This document shows, piece after piece, positions 1-6,671 of a stretch of 11,124 nt of DNA (the first letter of the stretch is position 1; every line of letters begins with the position of its first letter). Where the stretch lies: assembly GCA_012910725.1 (NCBI GenBank), contig WNEG01000041.1, forward strand, positions 1 through 11,124, written 5' to 3'. The DNA comes from Candidatus Ethanoperedens thermophilum. GTDB taxonomy: Archaea; Halobacteriota; Methanosarcinia; Methanosarcinales; EX4572-44. The notes below the pieces were generated by a model. It ran no database searches, was not told where the DNA came from, and saw only the letters and a list, made by a program, of their open reading frames with translations. The position numbers and the translations under genes are program-made.

Positions 1-26
1 TGTTAGACGAAGTGTCAGTTATCTTC

Positions 27-272
27 TCATTTTCCTTTGTACCTTGAGTATAACTCTAAAAATTCTTCTAAACTTATTTCCAGGTCTTCTCTTATTATTT
101 TACGCAAAAGCCCTTTTGGTATGTCTTTGTTTCCATGCACAGGAATAGTGGCTACCCTTCCATTTTCTGATCTCAACCTTACATGAGAACCTTTTGTCCT
201 TGTAATCCTGAAGCCCATGGATTCCAAAAACTTTACAAGCTCTCTGCCTTTGATTACAGGAAGTTTAGACAT
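27..272 (-). CDS. hicA: HicA-family mRNA interferase toxin
   Basis: An 81-residue protein of the usual HicA (YcfA) length. It is expected to be a ribosome-associated mRNA endonuclease with a small double-stranded-RNA-binding-like fold, neutralised by HicB. The N-terminal part reads LPVIKGRELVKFLESMGF, followed by RTKGSHVRLR, in which His30 matches the conserved catalytic histidine of the family. The later VHGNKDIPKGLLRKIIRE stretch is also typical. The ATG at 272 overlaps the end of hicB by 8 bases (ATGTCTAA), so the pair is co-transcribed with the antitoxin first; the reverse order is common in bacteria, while antitoxin-first pairs also occur. The gene looks intact. The family call is by motif recognition; activity is inferred. 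Confidence 0.9.
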   Translation of the reverse strand: MSKLPVIKGRELVKFLESMGFRITRTKGSHVRLRSENGRVATIPVHGNKDIPKGLLRKIIREDLEISLEEFLELYSRYKGK

Positions 273-486
273 TCTGAGCTACTTCCAGTTCTCTAAATCC
301 TATAAACTTATTAAGCTCCTCGACTTTCGTCTCATCGAGGCACATCTCTATGACTTCCCTTATATTTTCCAGTGCCTCATCTATAGTTTCGCCGTAAGAA
401 TGACAACCTCTGAACAGCGGGCAACTTACTATGTAATATTCATCTTCGTCCATCTCAATGATTATGGGTAGATGTAATTTTTCCAT
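265..486 (-). CDS. hicB: HicB-family antitoxin (short, UPF0150-like)
   Basis: A 73-residue protein if the ATG at 486 is used. The frame also opens with TTG at 501, five codons earlier, but ATG 486 has a GGAAG ribosome-binding-like sequence about 8 bases upstream and is preferred. The core LPIIIEMDEDEYYIVSCPLFRGCHSYGETIDEALENIREVI is characteristic of the HicB partial RNase-H-like fold; I split it as the strand-rich LPIIIEMDEDEYYIVSC and the GCHSYGETIDEAL motif. No helix-turn-helix or ribbon-helix-helix DNA-binding extension is visible, so this is the minimal antitoxin form and autoregulation cannot be assumed. It sits directly upstream of and overlaps hicA, which supports the toxin-antitoxin assignment. 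Confidence 0.88.
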   Translation of the reverse strand: MEKLHLPIIIEMDEDEYYIVSCPLFRGCHSYGETIDEALENIREVIEMCLDETKVEELNKFIGFRELEVAQNV

Positions 487-488
487 TT

Positions 489-701
489 TTAATACTTCCA
501 ACTGGATATATATGTCTCATGTATTAAAGACGTTTCGCCTGACGTTTCGCGGATATGCAAAGCCAGTGAGGGTTTAGGTGAGTGTGGAGCGAACCGCATA
601 CCTGTTGTTGTCCGAGTGCAATAATACCGAAGCGAAGCAAAGAGTTCACGAAGTCCCACCAAATTAACCCATTTGTTCATATTACACATCTCCATTTTCA
701 C
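489..701 (-). CDS. Doubtful small ORF upstream of hicB
   Basis: An open frame of up to 70 codons (GTG at 701, or internal ATGs) ends just before the hicB start. I recognise no domain. The product would be rich in Arg, Thr, Ser and Tyr with no membrane segment. Its 3' part contains a DNA-level tandem repeat: GACGTTTCGC occurs at 529-538 and 541-550. The stretch 527-660 is clearly more GC-rich than the flanking AT-rich DNA. These features fit a non-coding intergenic repeat at least as well as a gene. It could instead be a leader peptide or an unknown third cistron of the hic locus. Low confidence. Confidence 0.18.
   Translation of the reverse strand: MKMEMCNMNKWVNLVGLRELFASLRYYCTRTTTGMRFAPHSPKPSLALHIRETSGETSLIHETYISSWKY
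506..513 (-). promoter_or_regulatory. Candidate TATA box for hicB-hicA
   Basis: ATATATAT on the minus strand is centred about 24 bases before the hicB ATG at 486. At normal archaeal spacing (about 26 bases to the transcription start) the messenger would start almost at that ATG, so a leaderless transcript is possible, although a GGAAG sequence also precedes the ATG. Placement is by motif and spacing only. Confidence 0.4.
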
Positions 702-1110
702 CAGTTGATACTAATATAAAATTATAGTCAAAAACCTTAGGTTTCTAACTTATTCCGTCAATGTTAGAGCAGTTTGAATCACGATTTTCGTAAGCATAAG
801 CATGATAAATTGAATAACCATCTATTCTCATTTGTAAGATTTGTTTCGTTCTTGATTATAAATCTTAAGTATGATTTTAAGTCATGCGTGATCGGTTAAG
901 AGATGATTCATGATAATCATGGGAACACAATAAACTATTGGGCAAAGTCCTTATGATCGGGTTCTATTCATGACTGGTTGTGATTTTAATATGCATCGGG
1001 ATTTGCCAGACATTCAAGTTGTCAAAAATATGAGCAATGAATCACTAAAACATCTTAACCGAACACTGATGGATTCTTCTCATCTATAGAGTTTTTGAAC
1101 ATGCTTAAAT
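702..1110. other. AT-rich intergenic stretch without recognisable gene
   Basis: About 400 bases with frequent stops in all frames. The longest plus-strand frame with an ATG here starts at 970 and encodes about 39 residues that I cannot assign. A small palindrome (ATGATT / AATCAT, 6-base loop) lies at 903-920. No tRNA-like cloverleaf was seen. Confidence 0.5.
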
Positions 1111-1114
1111 ATCG

Positions 1115-1321
1115 TGTGGAAATCCACATAAAACCACGAGATTGGAGTGTGTAACGAAATAACATACCCAATCATGGAACTCAAAAAAATTGAAACCACG
1201 AGATTACGAGAAGATTACGGCACCTGCACACTTCGTGCACAGAGGTAACCAGCAACTCTTGATTACGCAGTAATCAAGATCTGTGTTAATCTCGTGGAAT
1301 CTCGTGGAATCTCGTGGTTAA
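1115..1321. repeat. Degenerate palindromic repeat region, ACCACGAGATT type
   Basis: ACCACGAGATT motifs at about 1132 and 1192 face three tandem 10-base units AATCTCGTGG at 1288-1317, so the two sides can pair as an imperfect long hairpin. The right arm matches the inverted complement of the left arm of the 161-bp element at 6672-6832, with one extra 10-base unit. It is therefore probably a decayed relative of that element. A perfect small palindrome (TGTGGA / TCCACA) lies at 1115-1128. The middle is interrupted by the paired-hairpin element at 1224-1278. No clear terminal inverted repeats or target duplication could be found. Confidence 0.6.
1224..1278 (+). repeat. Paired-hairpin element H, copy 1
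   Basis: A 55-base unit with two small hairpins. The first is TGCAC / GTGCA around ACTTC. The second has a perfect 9-bp stem, CTTGATTAC / GTAATCAAG, with a GCA loop. They are joined by a linker containing GGTAACC and AACT. The unit aligns over its full 55 bases with 8252-8306, with identical second stem sequences. Unlike the other three copies it is not flanked by a long direct repeat that I can find. It sits inside the ACCACGAGATT palindrome. Confidence 0.75.
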
Positions 1322-1469
1322 AATCCTAAAATCCACAGCTTATTGAGCAAGTACGAGTTTTTCAACCCCTAAGAATAATTACTTTTCGAAACGGGGTCTG
1401 ATGACTTCTATACTACAGGAGAATACACCCGATAAAATTAAACCCAATAACCGCTATGGGTATTAACGG

Positions 1470-2366
1470 ATGACACTTAATTCTCCCTACGCTGTAACGT
1501 ACAAAAGAATCTATGCCATAGCTAACGAACAGAACACACTTGTGGAATTAATTGAAGAATCGCAATGCTATGGGGCATCTGCATGGGCACGTTATCACAT
1601 ATCAAAGGGACCACTGGTTGTCTCAAGCTGTAGCATCGGAAATACGATACGTTATCTTCTTAACGTTGAAGAAACAGACCTTAAACTCGTAGGTTCCAGG
1701 CAAGCCGCAGGAATTAAAAAAATTGTCATAAACAACAACGAAATCGAGATCACATTCAGTGGACTTGGTGGAGGTGGTGTTGGTGCAACAGTAACACGAG
1801 CCTATTCACCTGGCGTACTCAGCTATGACATAACAGAATCGGGTGGAGGAAAAGAAGCACACGGCACGATTGTACTTCCGCGGAGATGGCGAATACTTAT
1901 AGGAATCGATGACACAGACTCAAAAGATGTTGGTGCGACGTGGGCGCTTGCCCACAACATCGCAGCAGAACTCCACAATATGGATGCTGCATACATATCT
2001 CATACACTCGTTCAACTCTATCCGGTTGAAGAACGTACTCAAAACTGTGTATCCACGGTAATAGAATTCGCCTGCACAACCACCCAGGCAGCAAACAACC
2101 TGTTGAAGCAATTCAAACAACTCCTGCAAAAATACAGCGTATCTTCCCAGACAGGAATGGCAGTTTATACAGGCTTTAACCCGGACGCTCTTACAAGCTA
2201 CAGCAAGAAAGTACGAAGAGAGAAAGTCACAAAACAAGATGCATTCGAGACTGCAAAAAAAACAAACACACAAATATACCTTGATGGAAACGGCATCATC
2301 GGCGCAATTGCAGCCATACCATGGTACAGGCAGCCAGACGAGTCAATAAAATCCTTCCATGCTTGA
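1470..2366 (+). CDS. Methanogenesis marker protein 11
   Basis: A 298-residue protein, close to the usual length of methanogenesis marker protein 11, a family confined largely to methanogens and related methane or alkane oxidisers and of unproven function. The N-terminal half carries a glycine-rich SGLGGGGVGA at residues 97-106. The C-terminal half opens with IGIDDTDSKD (144-153), then GATWALAHNIA. This GIDDTD motif is shared with TiaS, the archaeal tRNA(Ile2) agmatinylcytidine synthase, where it belongs to a nucleotide-related domain, so a nucleotide or RNA-related reaction is a reasonable guess only. No signal peptide or membrane segment is seen. The ATG at 1470 has no obvious Shine-Dalgarno sequence; GATAAAATTAAA around 1432 could be a TATA element giving a very short leader. 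No methanogenesis gene adjoins it here. Confidence 0.85.
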   Translation: MTLNSPYAVTYKRIYAIANEQNTLVELIEESQCYGASAWARYHISKGPLVVSSCSIGNTIRYLLNVEETDLKLVGSRQAAGIKKIVINNNEIEITFSGLGGGGVGATVTRAYSPGVLSYDITESGGGKEAHGTIVLPRRWRILIGIDDTDSKDVGATWALAHNIAAELHNMDAAYISHTLVQLYPVEERTQNCVSTVIEFACTTTQAANNLLKQFKQLLQKYSVSSQTGMAVYTGFNPDALTSYSKKVRREKVTKQDAFETAKKTNTQIYLDGNGIIGAIAAIPWYRQPDESIKSFHA

Positions 2367-2367
2367 A

Positions 2368-2401
2368 GATGTGAAAAACACATCGCTCCAACTTGTTTTT
2401 T
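2368..2401 (+). terminator. Candidate terminator of marker 11 gene
   Basis: GATGTG and CACATC form a 6-bp stem around AAAAA immediately after the stop codon, followed 11 bases later by a run of six T. This would fit an archaeal U-tract terminator with an upstream hairpin. Weak stem, so modest confidence. Confidence 0.35.
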
Positions 2402-2430
2402 GTTGCCACCAGAGAACTCTAAATAATTCT

Positions 2431-2665
2431 GGCTCTCTGATAGTTCGCGTATGCACAGCACTTTTTCATTCTTCTGGAGGATCCGGTCATGGCAAGTAAG
2501 ATTAAACCACAGAGAGCACAGAAGGACACAGAGGGGCACAGAGAGTTGTTATTTTTATCTTTCGTCCCCTCTGTGCTCTCTGTGGTTTTCCGCAACCTTA
2601 TTTCAAAAATATCAAAAAGTCTCCGGGGTTTTGGTCACTGCAAAAGCGATGGTGCACAAAGACCC
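2431..2665. mobile_element. 235-bp non-autonomous element, family A, copy 1
   Basis: The element is bounded by an exact 8-bp direct repeat, ATAATTCT, at 2423-2430 and 2666-2673. Its ends are short imperfect inverted repeats: GGCTCTCTG at the left and, read inward from the right, GGGTCTTTG (7 of 9). Inside is a perfect 18-bp inverted repeat, AAACCACAGAGAGCACAG at 2504-2521 and its complement at 2571-2588, enough for a strong hairpin. A second copy lies at 6557-7027. There is no transposase; open frames across it are by-products of the CACAGAG-rich repeats. By size and structure it is a MITE-like element that would need a transposase in trans. The 8-bp duplication and GG-TCT ends would suit several insertion sequence families, IS6 among them, so the parent is undetermined. 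Confidence 0.8.
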
Positions 2666-2673
2666 ATAATTCT

Positions 2674-2877
2674 CAAGACTACCCCCTGGAGTCTCAAACA
2701 GATGTTTTACCCCAATTTACACCCTGAAGCTCCAGCCGTGTTACCCCGCAATGAATTGCGGAAAACCCTATCTCGTATTTTGTGTTTATATTTCCCCTCG
2801 TTTATTTTTTTATTCCATTCATTTTTATCTACTCTTCTTTCTCGATGCAGATCAAACCACATCCACACCACCTCTTT
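2674..2877. other. Intergenic spacer with small hairpin and T-rich tract
   Basis: A perfect palindrome, CCGCAAT / ATTGCGG with a 2-base loop, lies at 2747-2762. A T-rich plus-strand stretch from about 2784 to 2842 includes a run of seven T and could stop transcripts running from the left. No gene is supported. Confidence 0.4.
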
Positions 2878-4077
2878 TTACTGCCCTGCCTCAGCCATAA
2901 GTGATTCAATTATCACATACAATCTAAACAGCTCATTGACAAACTTATATTCCCCCTGAACTTCCCCTTTTGTCAAAACTCCAAGCTCTTCCATTCTTCG
3001 ACGAAAATTATCAAAATTCCTGCGCTCTGAGTCATTCATTTCTTTTACAAGTTCTTTTCTCTTGAATTCTGCTTCTAAAGGCATTTTGCCCATTCTTCGC
3101 AGAATAGAACGATATGTTTCACTGCGAAGTGTTTGGTACACTTGCTGATCAAGATACTTTCGCCCCACATTCTCTGCAGCATGAAAAATGCCTTTAATAG
3201 CATCGTCTTTGTCGATGCTATTATCAGAATCTTCCCAATAAACAGCATCCCCAACTTCGTGAAGAAGCACTGGCAGACCACCAGAGTAATGGGTTAAATC
3301 AGGCAAAGCATCTGGTTCTATGGTTATGCCAACGCTTCCGAAGGCTTTTTGAAAGAATTCTTTCGATTCACCGTTTTTCATTGAATTGAGTTCTATGACA
3401 TTAAAAATCCTGCTTATTGAAGGTTGATTCTTTGTAAGGTCGATCATTCTATCCGGAATCCCCACGAGTATTAACAAAATCGGTAAAGGTTTCTGAGAGG
3501 ATGCTATTTCATCCACAAAACTTTTAAGAAAATAAGAGAACTCAGGAACATTAGACATCCCGTTAAGATCGTCTAATATCAGGAGTAGCCCTTTTTTATC
3601 TTCTTTAATTGTTTCAAAGATACCGCGCATGATGGATAAAAAATTCAAAGGCAAATCTTCGAGTAGTTTTTGATCATCAGTAAACTCGATGTTCATACCT
3701 ACGCCAAAAACTCCAAGCTGAATTCCTTTTATATATTTCCCAGCTATAGTCCTTGCTCTTTCAAAAAGGCCTTTATCAGGCATTGCTTGCAGCATCTTCG
3801 TAAGCACAATCCGACAAACATCACTGACGTTTCTTGCCGCCCCCAGATAGCAGTGAGCTCCAACAAACTGATATTTTTCTTCTGCAATGTAACGTGTGAG
3901 GGCAGATAATGAGCTTTTTCCAATTCCCCGCTCACCTGTTAGAAAAAGATTTTCATTTCTACCCGAGGATGTCTGTACAATAGCTCGACTGATCCGCTCA
4001 ATCTCGCGTGCACGACCAATGAAATAATCTATTGGTACTGGTATCCCCGGTGTAAAAGGACTGTTTTCTTTTACCAT
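2878..4077 (-). CDS. AAA/STAND-like archaeal ATPase with C-terminal winged-helix-like region
   Basis: A 399-residue cytoplasmic P-loop ATPase. After the PVPIDYFIGR motif (residues 13-22), which opens many archaeal AAA-type ATPases and resembles the start of Orc1/Cdc6 and STAND NTPases, come the Walker A GERGIGKSS (48-56, Lys54) and Walker B LLLILDDLNG (164-173, Asp169-Asp170). LLILVGIPD shortly after fits a sensor-1 strand. The last 90 residues (roughly 310-399) are charged and helical, with RRMEELGVLTKGEVQGEYKFVNELFRLYV, which suits a winged-helix domain. The substrate is unknown; such stand-alone ATPases have been linked to signalling, replication-like or defence roles, and nothing adjacent decides. 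It has its own candidate promoter and no operon partner. It is not Orc1/Cdc6 by overall sequence as far as I can tell. Confidence 0.75.
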   Translation of the reverse strand: MVKENSPFTPGIPVPIDYFIGRAREIERISRAIVQTSSGRNENLFLTGERGIGKSSLSALTRYIAEEKYQFVGAHCYLGAARNVSDVCRIVLTKMLQAMPDKGLFERARTIAGKYIKGIQLGVFGVGMNIEFTDDQKLLEDLPLNFLSIMRGIFETIKEDKKGLLLILDDLNGMSNVPEFSYFLKSFVDEIASSQKPLPILLILVGIPDRMIDLTKNQPSISRIFNVIELNSMKNGESKEFFQKAFGSVGITIEPDALPDLTHYSGGLPVLLHEVGDAVYWEDSDNSIDKDDAIKGIFHAAENVGRKYLDQQVYQTLRSETYRSILRRMGKMPLEAEFKRKELVKEMNDSERRNFDNFRRRMEELGVLTKGEVQGEYKFVNELFRLYVIIESLMAEAGQ

Positions 4078-4104
4078 TTTATCGTATTATAAACAATATC
4101 ATCA

Positions 4105-4115
4105 TTATACTTAAA
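4105..4115 (-). promoter_or_regulatory. Candidate TATA box for the ATPase gene
   Basis: TTTAAGTATAA on the minus strand is centred about 33 bases before the ATG at 4077, which would give a leader of only a few bases. No Shine-Dalgarno sequence precedes that ATG, consistent with a nearly leaderless messenger. Confidence 0.4.
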
Positions 4116-4148
4116 TTTAGTGACTTTATCTTTCCTGAGGTGCTGAAA

Positions 4149-4182
4149 AATGAAAAGAAAGCCAGGAAAAAGAACGAAATTA
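4149..4182 (-). terminator. T-rich tract downstream of pyk
   Basis: Read on the minus strand, pyk is followed within 20-50 bases by several T runs (TTCTTTTTCC, CTTTCTTTTC and CATTTTTC) without a strong hairpin. This is typical of archaeal oligo-T termination and would separate pyk from the ATPase gene downstream. Confidence 0.4.
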
Positions 4183-4201
4183 TTTCTGATATGAAGTCAG
4201 T

Positions 4202-5623
4202 TTAACCTACTGGTTCTATCCTGCTTACTTTAATCAGGTTTGTGCTGCCTGCTGTTCCTGTTGGTGTGCCTGCCGTGATAACGATAAGCTCGTTAGGTTT
4301 GATTCCTTTTAGCTTGGCAATCTGCTTTGCACTCTGCATCAATTGGTCGGTATCATCAGTTGCCCCAGTCATCACTGACTGCACGCCCCAGATCAGTCGC
4401 AGCTGCCTGCAGACCTTGTTGATTGTACACATTGCGATGATTGGCTGTGATGGTCGGTATCGTGCTACCAAACGTGCTGTACTGCCGGTGCTTGTTGGTG
4501 TAAGTATGGCAGCAGCATCCAGATGTTTAGCAATATTACAGGCTGCCCGACTGATTGCATCAGGGACGCTGTTAAGTGGTGCAAGATTGCGGCGAAGTAT
4601 CTGCTCTTTGAATTCATCAGAGATTTCGGTAACATGTGCAATTCTCGACATGATCTTTACTGATTGAACCGGATAGCTGCCATTTGCCGTCTCTTCAGAG
4701 AGCATAATAGCATCTGTGCCATCGAGTATGGCATTTGAAACATCTGTAATTTCTGCACGGGTCGGGCGATTGTTTTCCACCATTGAGCGAAGCATTTGAG
4801 TGGCTGTAATAACTGGTTTCCCGCAATTGTTACACAGTTTTATTATTTTCTTCTGTATCAATGCCACATCCTCGAGAGGAACTTCAACGCCAAGGTCCCC
4901 GCGTGCTACCATGATGCCATCGGATACTGTTATAATTTTATTTATCCTTTTTACAGCCTCCTGCTTCTCGATCTTTGCAATAACAGCAGTGTCTGCACCA
5001 GCACCAGTTATTATGCTCTTTGCTTGCAGTATGTCTTCTGGCGTTCTAACAAAGGATATGGCGATGTAGTCTACGTTATTTGCAATCCCAAAAAGCATAT
5101 CTGCTTCATCCTTTTCTGTAATGGTTGGTGTGTGGATGGTAGTACTGGGAACGTTTACGCCTTTGTTGGACGTGAGAATGCCGCCATCAATAACAGTACA
5201 ATGGATGGTTTCTTTTTCAACACTGTTTACTACAACTTCTATGGTACCATCTGCAAAAAGAATCGTGTCGCCAGTATGTACTTCCGATGGTAGTTTCATA
5301 TAGTTAATACTGAGCTTCTTGACAGTACTGATTACAGGTTTTGTAGTAATGTCGACGGTACTACCTGCATGAAGAGTGATTTTTTCATCTTTCACTCTCC
5401 CAATGCGTATCTTTGGTCCTGCAATATCCTGCAGAATTGCCACCTGCGTTTCAAGCTCGTTTGCGGTTTTTCGTATTAATTGGATAGTCTTTTTATGCTC
5501 GTCGTGTGTTCCATGAGAAAAATTAACTCGTGCAACATCCATTCCAGAAAGAATCATCTGGCGAATCGTGGTTTTACTGCTGCTTGCAGGTCCTATGGTA
5601 CAGATAATTTTCGTGCGCTGCAT
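4202..5623 (-). CDS. pyk: Pyruvate kinase
   Basis: Transfers phosphate from phosphoenolpyruvate to ADP, giving pyruvate and ATP, in the cytoplasm. With the ATG at 5623 the protein has 473 residues, the usual size. That start is preferred over the ATG nine codons upstream (5650) because AGGTGA lies 5 bases before it and the family normally begins just before RTKIICTIGPAS. Visible hallmarks: ARVNFSHG (31-38, Arg32, Asn34, Ser36), AKIEK (216-220, Lys217 and Glu219 binding phosphate and metal), MVARGDLGVEVP (238-249) and TQMLRSM from Thr275. A B-domain insert spans about 70-165, and the C-terminal domain has TPTSTGSTARLVARYRP. Lys71 in AGPKIR occupies the position where potassium-dependent enzymes have Glu; Lys there is associated with potassium-independent activity. 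Divergent from engB, with its own promoter. Confidence 0.97.
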   Translation of the reverse strand: MQRTKIICTIGPASSSKTTIRQMILSGMDVARVNFSHGTHDEHKKTIQLIRKTANELETQVAILQDIAGPKIRIGRVKDEKITLHAGSTVDITTKPVISTVKKLSINYMKLPSEVHTGDTILFADGTIEVVVNSVEKETIHCTVIDGGILTSNKGVNVPSTTIHTPTITEKDEADMLFGIANNVDYIAISFVRTPEDILQAKSIITGAGADTAVIAKIEKQEAVKRINKIITVSDGIMVARGDLGVEVPLEDVALIQKKIIKLCNNCGKPVITATQMLRSMVENNRPTRAEITDVSNAILDGTDAIMLSEETANGSYPVQSVKIMSRIAHVTEISDEFKEQILRRNLAPLNSVPDAISRAACNIAKHLDAAAILTPTSTGSTARLVARYRPSQPIIAMCTINKVCRQLRLIWGVQSVMTGATDDTDQLMQSAKQIAKLKGIKPNELIVITAGTPTGTAGSTNLIKVSRIEPVG

Positions 5624-5679
5624 ATCATTCACCTTGACGTTATAGAACATAGCAATGTAATGATAGATAAAAACAGCAC

Positions 5680-5685
5680 TATAAA
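5680..5685 (-). promoter_or_regulatory. Candidate TATA box for pyk
   Basis: TTTATA on the minus strand is about 59 bases before the preferred ATG at 5623. It would place transcription start near 5656, leaving about 33 bases of leader that contains the AGGTGA ribosome-binding site. Confidence 0.4.
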
Positions 5686-5833
5686 CGTAGATTTGTTAAC
5701 CGCCACGGCATCCAGAAAGTAACAAAAATCACTAACATCGAAAGATATTCTCTATTTGCTTGATTTATCAAGGAAGTAGATGTAAAGGGAATTACCAGAG
5801 AGCTGTAATTCTTTTTTCATTTCGGACGCTTCT

Positions 5834-5860
5834 TTTATATATGATTCCTTTACATATAAA
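5834..5860 (+). promoter_or_regulatory. Candidate TATA boxes for engB
   Basis: Two A/T elements, TTTATATAT at 5834-5842 and TTACATATAAA at 5850-5860, lie 30-56 bases before the engB ATG. The first predicts a start near 5865 and a 25-base leader containing GGATGG; the second would be close to leaderless. Which one is used cannot be decided here. Confidence 0.45.
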
Positions 5861-5889
5861 AGCGTCACAGTTCTGGATGGAAAATAACC

Positions 5890-6516
5890 ATGAAATCCTT
5901 TAAAACAAAAAATAATTCGAATCTTGAAATCATATTCGTAGGCCGTTCAAATGTTGGTAAATCCAGTCTTATCAGGTGTTTAACCGGGCGAAGTGTACCT
6001 ACTGGACGTCGACCCGGTCTTACACGAAAACCGCTTAACCTTGAGTTTGATGATTTGATTATTACAGATATGCCAGGTTTTGGTTTTATTAGTGGAGTTG
6101 AAGAAAAATATATTGATGCAGCAAAGGATGAAATAGTTCATTATATCGAGGATCATGCCAATCATATTATGCTTGGTTTTGTGGTAGTGGATGCAAAGTC
6201 CTTTATTGATATAGTTGATCGATGGTTAAACCAGGGAGAAATTCCAGTTGACCTTGAGATGTATGATTTTCTCTCTGATCTTGCAATCGATACAAAGTTG
6301 CTGGTAAATAAAATCGATAAAATCAGAGAGAACCGCGACGAATTGCTGGATGCGGTTGGTGAGCGGTTTAATATGCTTCCCCCGTGGCAACAGTGGCTCG
6401 ATACTATTCTTCCGGTAAGTGCTAAAAAAAAAGAGATTCAACCACTGCAACATGCGATCAGGCAAAAGCTGGTGGACGTTAAAAAGGAGCGTTTGTTAAA
6501 ATACTTCAGTACTTGA
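5890..6516 (+). CDS. engB: EngB (YihA/YsxC) family GTPase
   Basis: A 208-residue GTPase of the EngB family, whose bacterial members assist assembly of the large ribosomal subunit; archaeal members are less studied. All nucleotide motifs are present: G1 GRSNVGKSS (18-26), G2 region with PTGRRPGLTR (37-46), G3 DMPGFGF (60-66), G4 NKID (140-143) and G5 VSAKK (176-180). Length is normal. The ATG at 5890 is followed closely by the G1 strand, so little extension is possible. The 3' end is unusual: the last codons, in TTAAAATACTTCAGTACT, recur at 7106-7123 beyond a block of inserted repeats. There the frame would run on as KYFST-KC to a stop at 7130-7132, so the present C-terminus is probably shortened by two residues compared with the pre-insertion gene. 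Confidence 0.93.
   Translation: MKSFKTKNNSNLEIIFVGRSNVGKSSLIRCLTGRSVPTGRRPGLTRKPLNLEFDDLIITDMPGFGFISGVEEKYIDAAKDEIVHYIEDHANHIMLGFVVVDAKSFIDIVDRWLNQGEIPVDLEMYDFLSDLAIDTKLLVNKIDKIRENRDELLDAVGERFNMLPPWQQWLDTILPVSAKKKEIQPLQHAIRQKLVDVKKERLLKYFST
6496..6513 (+). repeat. 18-bp direct repeat, left copy at engB 3' end
   Basis: TTAAAATACTTCAGTACT, the end of the engB coding sequence, is repeated with one change (TTAAAATATTTCAGTACT) at 7106-7123. The distance is 610 bases, or 131 after removing the family A element with one copy of its 8-bp target duplication (471 plus 8 bases). The copies bracket paired-hairpin element H. Confidence 0.75.
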
Positions 6517-6529
6517 TTGCTTTGCGCAA

Positions 6530-6556
6530 CTCGACTACTTCGTAGTCGAGAGTTAT
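6530..6556 (-). repeat. Paired-hairpin element H, copy 4, outer part (split)
   Basis: A perfect 9-bp hairpin (CTCGACTAC / GTAGTCGAG, loop TTC) occupies 6530-6550 and is followed by AGTTAT. The element resumes at 7028-7059. Joined and read on the minus strand it has the same order as the other H copies: a CTGCACAAC hairpin, an AGAAAATAACTCT linker, then this hairpin. The linker, AGAGTTATTTTCTGTAC when rejoined, is identical over 17 bases to the complement of 9626-9642. Confidence 0.7.
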
Positions 6557-6671
6557 GGCTCTCTGATAGTTCGCGTGTGCACAGCACTTTTTCATTCTTC
6601 TGGAGGATCCGGTCATGGCAAGTAAGATTAAACCACAGAGAGCACAGAGGATCACAGAGAGTTGTTATTTT

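Noticed and set aside
970..1089. Short frame starting MTGCDFNMHRD, faintly like an IS110-type transposase N-terminus
   Set aside because: Only about 39 codons, with no further transposase motifs downstream in any frame; the resemblance is a few residues and not supportable.
2451..2959. Two overlapping plus-strand open frames of 72 and 156 codons
   Set aside because: They run through the CACAGAG palindrome of the family A element and beyond its end into the antisense of the ATPase gene. They are by-products of repeat composition, not genes.
4154..4198. 14-codon frame after GAGGTG
   Set aside because: Lies in the T-rich (minus) terminator region of pyk; too short and compositionally biased to support.
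4242..5303. Several plus-strand open frames of 60-165 codons opposite pyk
   Set aside because: Antisense shadows of the pyruvate kinase coding sequence, which has every family motif on the minus strand.
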